From JAJRRH01 sp047638815 (lineage in GTDB: Bacteria; Bacteroidota; Bacteroidia; Flavobacteriales_D; JABDKJ01), in the NCBI GenBank assembly GCA_047638815.1, contig JBLIMR010000051.1, forward strand, positions 1 to 18,306: 18,306 bases of DNA. The letters are read 5' to 3'. Shown here piece by piece: positions 1 through 8,207 of the stretch. The notes beneath the pieces were generated by a model that searched no databases, was not told the origin of the DNA, and saw nothing but the letters and a program-made list of their open reading frames with translations. Every line of letters begins with the position of its first letter. The first letter of the stretch is position 1. Made by a program: the position numbers and the translations under genes.

Positions 1-1049
1 CAGCTGGAGTCACAAAATGTCAAGAAGCTGCATGTATCAATTATCTTGCACATGCGGAATATGTGGACGAATCGTGTGATGGTTTCGATGGAGAAATAAC
101 CATGTCTGTAATAACAGGAGTTGCCCCTTTTGGTTACTCGATTGATGGAGGCGTTACATACTCTGCAAACCCAACAATCTCAAATTTGACACAAGCAACG
201 TATGAAATTTCTATAATCGATGATGCAGGCTGCGAACATATTGAGACGATAAATATGCTAAGAGCATCAGCAGAAATGAATTTGGTGACAAAGGAAAATT
301 CTTTCTGTGGAGATTCTTCGGGATCTATTTTAGTTGATGTCAACGAAAACACAACTTTCAATTACAGTATCGATGGTGCAATTTTTCAACCCAATCCGTT
401 TTTTGAAAATTTAAATTATGGACTCTATGATATTGTCGCAATTAATAACGCTGGCTGTACTGGAATTTTGCAAATTGAAATTGGAGATGATAATGATCTT
501 GATGTTATTATTGACGAAAGAAAAAACATCAATTGTTTTTACTTTGATAATGGTGAAATTGAGTTTCATGTTAATGGAGCAGTACCACCTATAAGTTACG
601 CACTGGATGGTTCATTTGTAATAAGCGCAATACCTTCTTTCCAGGGTTTGTCCGAAGGGAATCACAATGTTCATATAATTGATTCTAGAGGATGTCAAGA
701 AGACTTGGATTTCGAAATAGTTAGATCTTTAAGTACAATTGATGAAGAATGTCCATGTGTTGTATACGTGCCTAACGCCATGACACCGGATGAAGACAGT
801 TTTAATGAATTATTTCAAATAAAACCTTCCTGTCCAATAACGAATTATAACATTGAAATATATGATCGTTGGGGACATATTGTTTTTCAATCTAATGATA
901 TTGAGAAATCATGGAATGGCGCTGAAAAGAATGGAGACTACTACGTAATTGATGGTCTATATTTTTATAAAATCAAATATGCTTGGGGAAATGAATTTGA
1001 GTCTACGGTAGATCAAGTAAAAGTGGGTAACGTCTTGGTATTAAGATAA
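1..1049 (+). CDS. 3' part of SprB-repeat surface protein with gliding-motility/T9SS type B C-terminal domain
   Basis: The reading frame is open from base 3, so the gene begins upstream of the window; the GTG at 63 is internal. Three SprB-type repeats follow one another, each with a cysteine near its start, an x-Y-S-I-D-G or S-Y-A-L-D-G centre and a closing D-x-x-G-C (DDAGC, NNAGC, DSRGC). The last 95 or so residues are a CHU_C/gliding-motility C-terminal domain: YVPNAMTP near its start, then IYDRWGHIVF, a W-N-G turn, GLYFYKIKY, and the terminal GNVLVLR. This domain class is known to direct proteins through the type IX secretion system to the cell surface. The product is probably a large adhesin-like surface protein; its N-terminal part is not visible. 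It ends one base before the convergent gene at 1051. It matters as a reference for what a normal sorting tail looks like in this genome. The family call is secure; the ligand is unknown. Confidence 0.9.
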   Translation, partial: AGVTKCQEAACINYLAHAEYVDESCDGFDGEITMSVITGVAPFGYSIDGGVTYSANPTISNLTQATYEISIIDDAGCEHIETINMLRASAEMNLVTKENSFCGDSSGSILVDVNENTTFNYSIDGAIFQPNPFFENLNYGLYDIVAINNAGCTGILQIEIGDDNDLDVIIDERKNINCFYFDNGEIEFHVNGAVPPISYALDGSFVISAIPSFQGLSEGNHNVHIIDSRGCQEDLDFEIVRSLSTIDEECPCVVYVPNAMTPDEDSFNELFQIKPSCPITNYNIEIYDRWGHIVFQSNDIEKSWNGAEKNGDYYVIDGLYFYKIKYAWGNEFESTVDQVKVGNVLVLR

Positions 1050-1050
1050 T

Positions 1051-1566
1051 TTAACCCCTTTCTTTCTCGGAAAAAAGGAAAAACTTCCAATGGTCATCTT
1101 CGTAGACAAACGTTAGTTTTTCAATGAGCATCAACTTATCAGCAGAGTATGAATGAATGCAAAGAATTTCATAGGGCTGCCTTCCATTTAGTAATACAAA
1201 TTCACGTTCGCTTTCTATTTTTTCCGTGATGAGAACACGTCCATTATCTATGGCCTCTTGCCAAAACAATACATCGATTTGTAAGTTAAATAAACCACGG
1301 TGACTGACTATAGCTTCATAACCTTCTATCGTTGTTAATTTCATTATGACATCAGTGTTATTCTCTCGTATGGCTTCGCACAATTCGTATAGACTGGCTA
1401 TACTTGAGCTCATATCAATTTTAACATCTCCTTTACTTACCATTTCAACGTCTTGCGTGAATCCAGTAATTGTGGAAATTATAAAAACCATCAGAATGAA
1501 ATTCTTTGAAATTCCATGACTATGGTTGCGATTACAATATTTTTTTAATAATTGTTTGATATTCAA
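1051..1566 (-). CDS. Exported protein of unknown function
   Basis: I do not recognise this 171-residue protein. The first 20 residues are basic and are followed by a hydrophobic stretch (FILMVFIISTITGF) ending at T-Q-D, which looks like a signal peptide with a long n-region, so the protein is probably periplasmic or exported. The start used here is a TTG at 1566; the first in-frame ATG, at 1491, would remove the lysines before the hydrophobic core and leave a poor signal peptide. The mature part begins with a helical segment (LYELCEAIREN), then beta-rich sequence with IEGYEAI, FWQEAI and a final W-K-F-F-L-F strand. That pattern would fit an NTF2/SnoaL-like fold, but this is only a resemblance. 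The gene converges with the SprB-repeat gene with a one-base gap and may share a transcript with the lipoprotein gene behind it, 106 bases upstream. Confidence 0.6.
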   Translation of the reverse strand: MNIKQLLKKYCNRNHSHGISKNFILMVFIISTITGFTQDVEMVSKGDVKIDMSSSIASLYELCEAIRENNTDVIMKLTTIEGYEAIVSHRGLFNLQIDVLFWQEAIDNGRVLITEKIESEREFVLLNGRQPYEILCIHSYSADKLMLIEKLTFVYEDDHWKFFLFSEKERG

Positions 1567-1672
1567 ATGTTAAGCTATACTGTTTTATACGGTAAAGAGG
1601 GCATTTGGTTTCAATATGGGATTAACTTAACTGAAATATTTTTAATGCGTAGATAATCAATTGATTACTGCT

Positions 1673-2161
1673 TCATTTTTGGTCTCTAAGCCACTTAAGT
1701 CTTAGACGAGCATTTTTCTCTTCCACAGGCTTGATTATCAATGTGTCAGCGCTAAATTTGAATCTACGTTCAACGGTCACCCCCCAATCATTGGGATTAG
1801 AATGACTCAACCTATGGTGACTAACGATATCTTCATTTACACTGTATTTTCCAATGTAATTATAGTTACCTGTGATATGTTTGAGTTTATCTAGTGACAT
1901 GGTATCCGTGAAGTTTCTGAATTTATCTTTGCGATTCTCATATCCCTTCTTTATAAGATGGAGGGCTACATTATCCTCCGAATCATAGAGCAAATATCCC
2001 TGCATTCCATCTCTAAATTCTGACCATTTTCCGGTGAGGCTATCTTTTACTTCCATGGTGTGAAGTTTCCACAAACCTGTAACATCTGATGGTTCTGGCT
2101 GATTACAGGCCATCGTAATTGTAATCAAAGCTGATAGTAAAAAGAGTAGTGTTTTATTCAT
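1673..2161 (-). CDS. Lipocalin-like lipoprotein
   Basis: The protein starts with MNKTLLFLLSALITITMAC, a lipoprotein signal peptide with a lipobox-like T-M-A-C; the cysteine would be acylated and become residue 1 of the mature protein. The ATG at 2161 is preferred over the in-frame TTG at 2176, which would only add five residues before the charged n-region. The mature part has G-L-W-K-L near its start, then an F-R-D-G-M-Q-G-Y-L-L-Y-D segment and D-T-L-I-I-K-P near the end. That order is typical of the lipocalin-like (Lipocalin_5) beta-barrel family, whose members are small exported proteins with mostly unknown ligands. Length (162 residues) fits. It is divergent from the metallophosphoesterase gene, with about 100 bases between the starts. 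Lgt, encoded at 8204-9043, would be the enzyme that lipidates it. The family call is moderately sure; the ligand is unknown. Confidence 0.7.
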   Translation of the reverse strand: MNKTLLFLLSALITITMACNQPEPSDVTGLWKLHTMEVKDSLTGKWSEFRDGMQGYLLYDSEDNVALHLIKKGYENRKDKFRNFTDTMSLDKLKHITGNYNYIGKYSVNEDIVSHHRLSHSNPNDWGVTVERRFKFSADTLIIKPVEEKNARLRLKWLRDQK

Positions 2162-2236
2162 ATTTTTAAAAATCAAAGTGCGAAATATTCACCTTGTCCA
2201 AGATGTTATTTCATACAGATAAATGTACAACTTGAA

Positions 2237-2250
2237 GTGACAATATTCAC
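2237..2250. promoter_or_regulatory. Possible CRP/FNR-family operator (GTGA-N6-TCAC)
   Basis: The divergent region between the lipoprotein gene and the phosphoesterase gene contains GTGA-CAATAT-TCAC, which matches the half-sites and spacing recognised by many CRP/FNR-family regulators. It lies 12 bases before the phosphoesterase start codon. Eight fixed bases can occur by chance in 18 kb, so this is only a candidate. Confidence 0.2.
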
Positions 2251-2262
2251 GATATTTGTGCC

Positions 2263-3498
2263 ATGAATAGAGCCCTTATTTTTCTTTTGGCGATTTTGCT
2301 CTTTGTGGAACTATATAGTTACAAAGCGATCACGCAATGGCTAACGGTATACCTGCCAGATGCCAAAAAAATGAGTAAGTTGGCTTATTGGATTATCAGT
2401 GTTCTTACTATAGGAACGATTATTTATGTTATCACAAAGTATCGCAGTGGATCGAAAGATATGGGGACCTTAGTCAATCTCGCGATGGGCCTCTTTGTCG
2501 TGATATATTTACCAAAACTATTCATTGCGACAATGCATCTTTTTGATGATGTTCTTTTCTTTGGTAGATCTATTATCGATCGAGTAAGATCAGTACCTGT
2601 GGCAAATGACTCAAGAAGGCATTTCATTACAACAATTGGACTAGGTGCAGGAGCATTTTTGTTTGGGGGTTTGATATATGGAATTATGAAAGGTAAATTC
2701 AATTTTACCGTCATGGAAGAAGATATTTATTCTGATAAAATCCCGAAGTCGTTCGATGGTTGTAAAATAGTGCAAATTAGTGATGCTCATCTGGGCAGTT
2801 TTGCAAATGCTTTTGAGCCAATAGAAAAAGCAGTGGAGATGATCAATAATCTCGAAGCAGATTATGTTTTCTTCACGGGTGACATGGTCAATAATAATGC
2901 AAAAGAGGCGCTACCATGGGTTGAGATTTTCAGTAAGATAAAAGCAAAAAAAGGCAAATACTCAATCTTTGGCAATCATGATTATGCGGACTATGGTGGA
3001 CAATCAAAAGAAGCACGTATTGAAAGTATTAGGCTTCTAAAAGAAATTCATAAGAATATGGGTTTTCGCTTATTGGAGGATGAGCATGTGGTTTTGACGG
3101 AGGATCAAGAATCTATATCACTTATTGGCGTGCATAATTGGGGGCATGGTTTTCATCAAGTTGGTGATTTGGATAAGGCGATTGATGGGGTAGAGGATAA
3201 GGATTTTAAGATATTGCTGTCTCACGACCCAACTCATTTTGATCACAAAGTGCTGGAGAAAACCAATATAGATTTGACTTTATCTGGACATACCCATGGT
3301 ATGCAATTGGGAATTGAAATTCCAAAATGGAATATTAAATGGAGTCCGGTAAAATACAGATATAAAAAATGGGCAGGACTCTACGAAGAGAATAATCAAA
3401 AGATATACATTAATAGAGGATTTGGGGTCTTGGCATATCCAGGTAGATTGGGCATATCTCCTGAGATAACACTCTTAACCCTAAGAAAGACGGCTTAA
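2263..3498 (+). CDS. Membrane-anchored metallophosphoesterase (YaeI/YkuE-like)
   Basis: This 411-residue protein has four predicted N-terminal membrane segments (about residues 3-20, 41-60, 70-92 and 122-141) and a calcineurin-like phosphoesterase domain from about 150 to the end. All metal-binding motifs are visible: D174-A-H176, G-D207-M-V-N-N, G-N238-H239-D240, S-H321-D-P, and S-G-H343-T-H345-G. These would coordinate a two-metal centre that hydrolyses phosphoesters or pyrophosphates. The arrangement resembles the YaeI/YkuE group, some members of which act on UDP-linked or lipid-linked sugars at the membrane; the substrate here is not shown by the sequence. S117-R-R-H-F121 directly before the fourth membrane segment resembles a twin-arginine motif, which would place the catalytic domain outside the cytosol. 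The gene stands alone and converges with the decayed gene at 3511-3834. Family certain, substrate unknown. Confidence 0.9.
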   Translation: MNRALIFLLAILLFVELYSYKAITQWLTVYLPDAKKMSKLAYWIISVLTIGTIIYVITKYRSGSKDMGTLVNLAMGLFVVIYLPKLFIATMHLFDDVLFFGRSIIDRVRSVPVANDSRRHFITTIGLGAGAFLFGGLIYGIMKGKFNFTVMEEDIYSDKIPKSFDGCKIVQISDAHLGSFANAFEPIEKAVEMINNLEADYVFFTGDMVNNNAKEALPWVEIFSKIKAKKGKYSIFGNHDYADYGGQSKEARIESIRLLKEIHKNMGFRLLEDEHVVLTEDQESISLIGVHNWGHGFHQVGDLDKAIDGVEDKDFKILLSHDPTHFDHKVLEKTNIDLTLSGHTHGMQLGIEIPKWNIKWSPVKYRYKKWAGLYEENNQKIYINRGFGVLAYPGRLGISPEITLLTLRKTA

Positions 3499-3510
3499 TA
3501 AAAGCTGTTC

Positions 3511-3834
3511 TTAGCGGCTATACTTGAGAGATGCCAATACCTTTTGATCTCTTTTTCGTAGACTATTATACGGTGGATCGGAGTAGTAAAAATAGAGGTA
3601 GTCAATTCCAAACGAATTTTTTTTCTATGAAGCAATATACTCTACAATGCTATCCTGCCTGCTTATTCCAAGGTTGCCCCTAGAGTCCAACTTCCCCACA
3701 TTTCCTTCGAAATATGAAAAACCTAGCCCCGCTTTATATTTCCAAGCGTTTTCACCCTTTTCTTGAGCTTGTCATATCATACTGCCAAAGATCAAAATAA
3801 GGGTAAGTAAATAATATAAGATGCTTCTATGCAT
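3511..3834 (-). pseudogene. Decayed exported protein gene, DUF481/outer-membrane-barrel-like
   Basis: Reading minus-strand from the ATG at 3834 gives a coherent 107-codon frame interrupted by TGA (3772-3774, codon 21) and TAG (3625-3627, codon 70), ending at TAA (3511-3513). The start has a signal peptide (MHRSILYYLLTLILIFGSMI, then the TGA, then QAQE), and the TGA falls exactly near the expected cleavage site. What follows reads like the beginning of a DUF481-type barrel: KYKAGLGFSYFEGNVGKLD, then GNLGISRQDSIVEYIAS, then the TAG, then KKNSFGIDYLYFYY, ending in KVLASLKYSR. Each internal stop is one substitution away from a sense codon (TGG, or TAT/TAC). Such proteins are normally about 250 residues, so the 3' half is also missing. 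I infer a dead gene; the DUF481 resemblance is from the residue pattern only. It fills most of the gap between the flanking genes. Confidence 0.6.
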
Positions 3835-3885
3835 GAGACCTTTGATCTAAAACCGATAAATCAGGAAAAACACTTAGGACAGATA

Positions 3886-4362
3886 CTAGTTAGGGAAAAT
3901 AAAATTTTCTTCTTCGTCAATTATTGGTGACCACATGACCTCAGAAAGAGTGCCATTGTCCAAAAAGAAGTTAATTCCTGTTTCATTTGATCTTATCAAA
4001 GATTGCTGTTCGCCATCTACTTCCGCCTCTTCCAATAGAAATTCTGTCAAACCTAAGTTGTCTAGGACACTCATAAGTTTCTCTCTTTCCAATCCTATTA
4101 GTTTGCGGTTATGCAATGTGAATTCTTCTGAGCTAAGGGCGATATTCATCAACTTCCACCCTTCCATGTCTTCAAAACCGAGGGAAACCTCTAACTCATC
4201 GTAATGCCAAGCTTCTGAATTTTCGTCAGGAAACTCTGAATCTGTGATCACTTCTTTCTCCGTTGGAGGGCCCAGTATAGCTGATACTGCCTCTTGAGTC
4301 ATGCCAAATTTTATTACACCTAACCCTTCTCCTGGCATTATATCTTTTATGTCCTTTTCCAT
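3886..4362 (-). CDS. Small acidic protein of unknown function with an N-terminal PG-x-GLG-x-I-x-FGMT motif
   Basis: This 158-residue protein has no signal peptide and should be cytosolic. Near its N-terminus is IMPGEGLGVIKFGMTQEAV followed by ILGPP, a motif seen in small bacterial proteins of unknown role that recalls the helix start of the BamE/SmpA-OmlA fold (F-G-M-T, E-x-V, L-G-x-P). The rest alternates predicted beta strands and helices and is strongly acidic. A helix with IGLEREKLMSVLDNLG repeats the logic of the first motif, so the protein may be two similar halves. The gene stands alone, with decayed DNA downstream and 227 bases upstream in which I see nothing. A role as an immunity-like or metabolic accessory protein would be guesswork. 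Confidence 0.65.
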   Translation of the reverse strand: MEKDIKDIMPGEGLGVIKFGMTQEAVSAILGPPTEKEVITDSEFPDENSEAWHYDELEVSLGFEDMEGWKLMNIALSSEEFTLHNRKLIGLEREKLMSVLDNLGLTEFLLEEAEVDGEQQSLIRSNETGINFFLDNGTLSEVMWSPIIDEEENFIFPN

Positions 4363-4589
4363 TCGATTAATTTTTTTGCAAATTTACCTATTAAATCAAC
4401 CATAAAGCAAGACAATCCCAAAAATATATCCTGTAGAGTAGATCGGGGGAAGAGTGCCATTGATAGCTTATTCCAATTCCTCCCTTTTTAGTAATATCAA
4501 CATTCTGAAATATGTTCCAATACTATACCAGATCCAAGAACTAAGCTTCCTTGGTCATGCACTTATCCCGAGTAAGGAAAAACTTCAAT

Positions 4590-5639
4590 CTATGACTCTA
4601 CGTCAAAATACACTTTGTAGAATTTCTTACCATCCTCATCAGATCCTTTTTGAATCAAATTACGATTTCCATGAATGTAAATGTGGAAGTTTTTGTCCAA
4701 TTTTAAAACACTCTTGAATCCTTTTGATTCTCTTTTGACCGCCTGTTCTGAGATCTCGAATCGATCTTCATTGACGAGTTTGTTTTGTAAACCCAATTGT
4801 TGATTGAAATCTCTAAATGAAGCAATCACTTCTTCATCCTCAAAAACTTCATCTTCAAAATCTTTCTTGATGAATTCTTCATTTTTCTTGAAGTAATTTG
4901 CGCTTCTATTTAACAAATCAATTTTATCCACTCGCTCTACATCAAAATCCTCATCGATCTTTTCGACAACGAAATTCTTGGCTAAGTTCATGTAAGCACT
5001 AGTTTTATGGAATTCGCTTTCACATGCTTTCAGATTAAGAAAATGTTTTTTCCAATATTGAGCGTCAGATCCACTTCCAACGCTATCGAAACAGAACGAA
5101 CGATACCCTTCATCTTCATCGGTTTCCAAAATTAAACAAGCTTGATCCATGCTTTTTACATCATAGCCTAGGCTATGTCTGATCTCAAAATTTCTTTCCT
5201 TCTGATCCATTTGCATGAACGCCTTTTTACTTGTCGATTTGAACAATCCGATAGCTCGCATAGATTCGTCATCATAATTTATGTTCTCAAAAAGAACAAC
5301 ATTGAAGGCTCCTGATTTAATCATAGGATGGTCGCTGCATTCATATAAATACTCAGCCAATCTTTTTGATGATGGGATCCACGCATCAGGATTTTCAAAA
5401 ATATTTTTCACTTCTTGATACACCTTGTTTGAGGCTAGATCTTCTTCTTCAGTTCCAAATGAATAAAACTCAGCCCAAGGAATTTTTTTGAAAAAATACT
5501 CTTGCAAGTACTCTAAACTTTCAGGCTTAACCGTAGAGGACATCTCTGAAAGTTTCACTTCATCACCATTATGTTTGTTGCCAATGTGATGTGTTATTAC
5601 TTGTTTTAGGTTTACGAGTTCTAGATCAACTGATTCCAT
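4590..5639 (-). CDS. Nucleoid-associated protein (37-kDa NdpA/YejK family)
   Basis: The 349-residue length and sequence pattern match the 37-kDa nucleoid-associated protein family (YejK/NdpA; the E. coli protein is about 335 residues). Recognisable parts are the opening segment with V-I-T-H-H-I-G-N-K, the GAFNVVLFENI strand, IGLFKSTSKKAF followed by an acidic stretch, the C-F-D-S-V-G-S-G-S-D-A-Q-Y-W-K-K-H-F-L motif near the middle, and a C-terminal FHIYIHGNRNLI strand. There is no signal peptide. Family members are found on the nucleoid; their precise function is poorly defined. The ATG at 5639 has an A-rich leader with no Shine-Dalgarno, as usual in Bacteroidota. An imperfect hairpin (GGTCAAC/GTTAACC, about 5699-5721) lies upstream. 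The gene is monocistronic, with 189 bases to the helicase gene behind it. Family call good; no special context. Confidence 0.85.
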   Translation of the reverse strand: MESVDLELVNLKQVITHHIGNKHNGDEVKLSEMSSTVKPESLEYLQEYFFKKIPWAEFYSFGTEEEDLASNKVYQEVKNIFENPDAWIPSSKRLAEYLYECSDHPMIKSGAFNVVLFENINYDDESMRAIGLFKSTSKKAFMQMDQKERNFEIRHSLGYDVKSMDQACLILETDEDEGYRSFCFDSVGSGSDAQYWKKHFLNLKACESEFHKTSAYMNLAKNFVVEKIDEDFDVERVDKIDLLNRSANYFKKNEEFIKKDFEDEVFEDEEVIASFRDFNQQLGLQNKLVNEDRFEISEQAVKRESKGFKSVLKLDKNFHIYIHGNRNLIQKGSDEDGKKFYKVYFDVES

Positions 5640-5828
5640 TTGTGTGTAGTTTTAAAAAGGATGACGAAGATACAATCGGAAACTTAGAGAAGACTCTTGG
5701 TCAACAAAAAAGATGTTAACCTTTTTAAGAAATTTTTTAAAATGTTGATAGGAAGATTATTGAACAATTGTTTGACAGAGATCAAAAGAGAAACAAGAGA
5801 AAGCAATAATTATACTTATTGAAATCTA

Positions 5829-7166
5829 CTACTCTCCCTTACGTTTTGAAGGTCTCCTTTGAGTGTTTTTATATTTAGCCCTCATTACATCGGATCTGCT
5901 TTTACGCACATTCACCTTTTTGTTTTTCTCCTTTTTTTCATGGAATGCAGGTCCAGAATCTTCCCTTGATGGCAGCTTGATTTTGAGGTTGGGCATTGAG
6001 ATTATCGGCATCTCATGAGGTGCCATTTCAGTTGAAATTTCAACCTCTCCGGGAGTTTCTTTTATTGGAATTGTTTGCCTCATAAGTTCCTCCACCTTTT
6101 GCTTTCTCTCTATCTCCATCTCCGTGACAAGGGATATGGCAATACCTTTTTGTCCTGCTCTTCCCGTTCTACCAATTCTGTGTAAATAGTTTTCTGGCAG
6201 GTCATGAAAATCAAAGTTTATTACATGACTAACACCAGCTACATCCAATCCACGGGCTATAATATCCGTAGCAATCAATCCCCTGTGTTCCCCAGATTTA
6301 AAATTTTGAACTGCTCCAAATCTCTTGTTTTGAGACTTGTTGGAATGGATGACGGCAAAATCTTCCTGTAGTTCGGGTAATAATCTGTCATGAATAGTAT
6401 CCGCCATTTTCTTTCCACTCACAAAGATCATTACCTTAGACATAGACTCATCTGCAGAAAGCAAATGATTAAGTAGGTTTATCTTGGTGTAAAAATTAGA
6501 GATCTCATAGGAAATTTGTTCAATGTCTTCAACCGGTGTGCCAGGCGGGGCAGCTTCAACAACTTTAGTGTTGGAGAACATTTTCATGACAAATTCTTCC
6601 ACCTCGCTTTCAAAAGTAGCGGAGAAAAGCATATTCTGTCTTTTTGGGGGTAGCAAATCAATGACGTTCAAAATTTGATGACGAAAGCCTAAATTCAACA
6701 TCTCATCCATTTCATCAATAATCAACTTCTTTATTCTTTTTGTTTTTAAAGCGCCATTCAATATTAAATCCATCAGCCTCCCGGGAGTGCCAATAACTAG
6801 ATCACAGTTTTCACTAATTTTATCAGCTTGAACATTAATGTTAGCGCCTCCATACACGCCAATAGCCTTAAAATTCATTCTTCCTGTGAGGGATTCTACT
6901 TCTTCTAACACTTGTAGAACCAATTCTCTTGTTGGAACAAGAATCATAATGGTAGGAAATTTATCTTTGGAATATTCCCACAGTCGCAGTGTAGGAAGCA
7001 GATAAGCTACTGTTTTCCCAGTTCCAGTCTGGGCTATTCCCACAACATCACTTCCAGACATTGCAACAGAATAAGCTTTGTGTTGAATCGTAGTTGGAAC
7101 AGTATACCCTTTCTTGTCCAAGGCATCCAGTAGAACGGAATTTATATTTAGCTCGGAAAACTTCAT
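5829..7166 (-). CDS. DEAD-box ATP-dependent RNA helicase (RhlE/CsdA-type) with DEMD motif II
   Basis: The protein from the ATG at 7166 is 445 residues. All helicase motifs are present in order: Q motif (F3 and P24-T-T-I-Q28), I AQTGTGKT (45-52), Ia PTREL (78-82), GG (106-107), Ib TPGR (127-130), II DEMD (151-154), III SAT (182-184), IV I-F-V (247-249), V ATDIIARGLDV (299-309) and VI HRIGRTGR (329-336). It would use ATP to open short RNA duplexes, for example in ribosome assembly or RNA decay at low temperature. Motif II has Met in place of Ala, so it is DExD rather than strict DEAD; the catalytic D and E are kept. The last 40 residues are lysine/arginine-rich, an RNA-binding tail common in this group. 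An upstream in-frame TTG at 7217 would add 17 residues before the Q motif and is unlikely. The gene is divergent from the kinase gene at 7347. Confidence 0.93.
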   Translation of the reverse strand: MKFSELNINSVLLDALDKKGYTVPTTIQHKAYSVAMSGSDVVGIAQTGTGKTVAYLLPTLRLWEYSKDKFPTIMILVPTRELVLQVLEEVESLTGRMNFKAIGVYGGANINVQADKISENCDLVIGTPGRLMDLILNGALKTKRIKKLIIDEMDEMLNLGFRHQILNVIDLLPPKRQNMLFSATFESEVEEFVMKMFSNTKVVEAAPPGTPVEDIEQISYEISNFYTKINLLNHLLSADESMSKVMIFVSGKKMADTIHDRLLPELQEDFAVIHSNKSQNKRFGAVQNFKSGEHRGLIATDIIARGLDVAGVSHVINFDFHDLPENYLHRIGRTGRAGQKGIAISLVTEMEIERKQKVEELMRQTIPIKETPGEVEISTEMAPHEMPIISMPNLKIKLPSREDSGPAFHEKKEKNKKVNVRKSRSDVMRAKYKNTQRRPSKRKGE

Positions 7167-7346
7167 GATTTTATAATAATCATCAAAGAAAGTAAATCTA
7201 ATGATGGGAAGTGCCAATAAATTTGTGGTGACGCAAGAAGATTTTATTCATAAGTACGTAATATGTCATATGTTCATTTATATTTGTTCACTTATTACAG
7301 TATTTGGACGATTCATTAGATCGTTATAGTAAGAACTACAAGAAGG

Positions 7347-8207
7347 ATGATTTTAATAGCGGATAGCGGTTCAACCAAAACGGATTGGGTCGGAGTGGAA
7401 AATTACAAGGAGATACTGAATACCAGGACCATGGGCTTCAATCCTTTTTTGCACTCGGTCGAAAATATTGTTAGTGGAATAACTGAAAACACCGAAGTTA
7501 TAGGTGTCTCTGATTCAGTTGATCATTTGTATTATTATGGTGCAGGATGTTCGAGCGAAGATTTAATTAAAATTGTTGTTACTGCTTTGAAGAAGGTATT
7601 CGTAAATGCTGAAATTTCTGTAAAGCATGACACGCTTGCATCGGCATTGGCAACATACAGTGGTGAACCGGGAATTTCATGTATTCTAGGTACAGGATCA
7701 AATTCTTGTTATTTTGATGGTGAAAACATCAAAGAGGAAGTGCCGGCATTAGGCTATGTGATGGGTGATGAGGGAAGTGGAAGTTACTTTGGGAAGAATC
7801 TATTGCGAGATTTTCTATATAAAAAGATGCCTAAAGATTTGGCACAAACCTTTCAAGAGAAATATTCCCTTGACAAGGATGAAATTTTAGAGAATGTGCT
7901 TTCCAAGCCATTTGCTAATGTATATATGGCTTCTTTTTCGCACTTTATGTATGATATACGGGATACAGATTACATCAGCGGATTAATAAAAAGCGGATTC
8001 AAAGAATTCCTGACCTACCATGTGCAGTGCTTTGCAGATTATCAAAAACTACCGGTACACTTTATTGGTTCAATATCTCATTTTTATGAGAAAGAGTTAA
8101 GAGAGGTTGCAGATGGTATGGACATAAATGTGGGAACGATAATTCAAAAACCCATCAGTGGATTAGTTAATTATCATATAAAATATCAGAAAAATCACAT
8201 ATCTTAG
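7347..8207 (+). CDS. N-acetylglucosamine kinase-like ATPase (BadF/BadG/BcrA/BcrD family)
   Basis: This 286-residue protein begins with MILIADSGSTKTDWVGV, the phosphate-1 loop of the ASKHA fold in the form typical of N-acetylglucosamine kinases. Further motifs are K93-H-D95 (probable catalytic base D95), the phosphate-2 loop L-G-T-G-S-N-S at 114-120, G-D-E-G-S-G-S at 140-146, and the adenosine-site F-I-G-S-I-S-H near residue 240. It would phosphorylate GlcNAc or a related amino sugar with ATP in the cytosol, most likely to recover cell-wall sugars; the exact sugar is inferred from the family. Its 3' end overlaps the end of lgt by 4 bases on the opposite strand. It is divergent from the helicase gene with 180 bases between the starts. 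Length is normal for the bacterial short form. Confidence 0.85.
   Translation: MILIADSGSTKTDWVGVENYKEILNTRTMGFNPFLHSVENIVSGITENTEVIGVSDSVDHLYYYGAGCSSEDLIKIVVTALKKVFVNAEISVKHDTLASALATYSGEPGISCILGTGSNSCYFDGENIKEEVPALGYVMGDEGSGSYFGKNLLRDFLYKKMPKDLAQTFQEKYSLDKDEILENVLSKPFANVYMASFSHFMYDIRDTDYISGLIKSGFKEFLTYHVQCFADYQKLPVHFIGSISHFYEKELREVADGMDINVGTIIQKPISGLVNYHIKYQKNHIS

Noticed and set aside
1654..1667. Perfect 14-bp palindrome TAATCAATTGATTA just after the lipoprotein gene
   Set aside because: AT-rich with no loop or T-run; could be a protein site but nothing else supports it.
3625..3774. Stop-codon reassignment or selenocysteine as an explanation for the readable frame through TGA and TAG
   Set aside because: Two different stop codons are involved, there is no selenocysteine-type hairpin I can see, and the other genes here use both as normal terminators.
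3946..4462. Thirteen-base repeat AAGAGTGCCATTG at 3946-3958 and 4450-4462
   Set aside because: One copy is inside a coding region, and a match of this length is expected a few times in 18 kb by chance.
4454..4717. Plus-strand open frame of 87 codons at the 3' end of the nucleoid-associated protein gene
   Set aside because: About half overlaps the conserved 3' end of that gene in antisense; the rest shows no domain or start signal.
7279..7286. TATATTTG matching the Bacteroidota -7 box between helicase and kinase genes
   Set aside because: No TTTG at the required distance upstream; such a short AT-rich motif is expected by chance.
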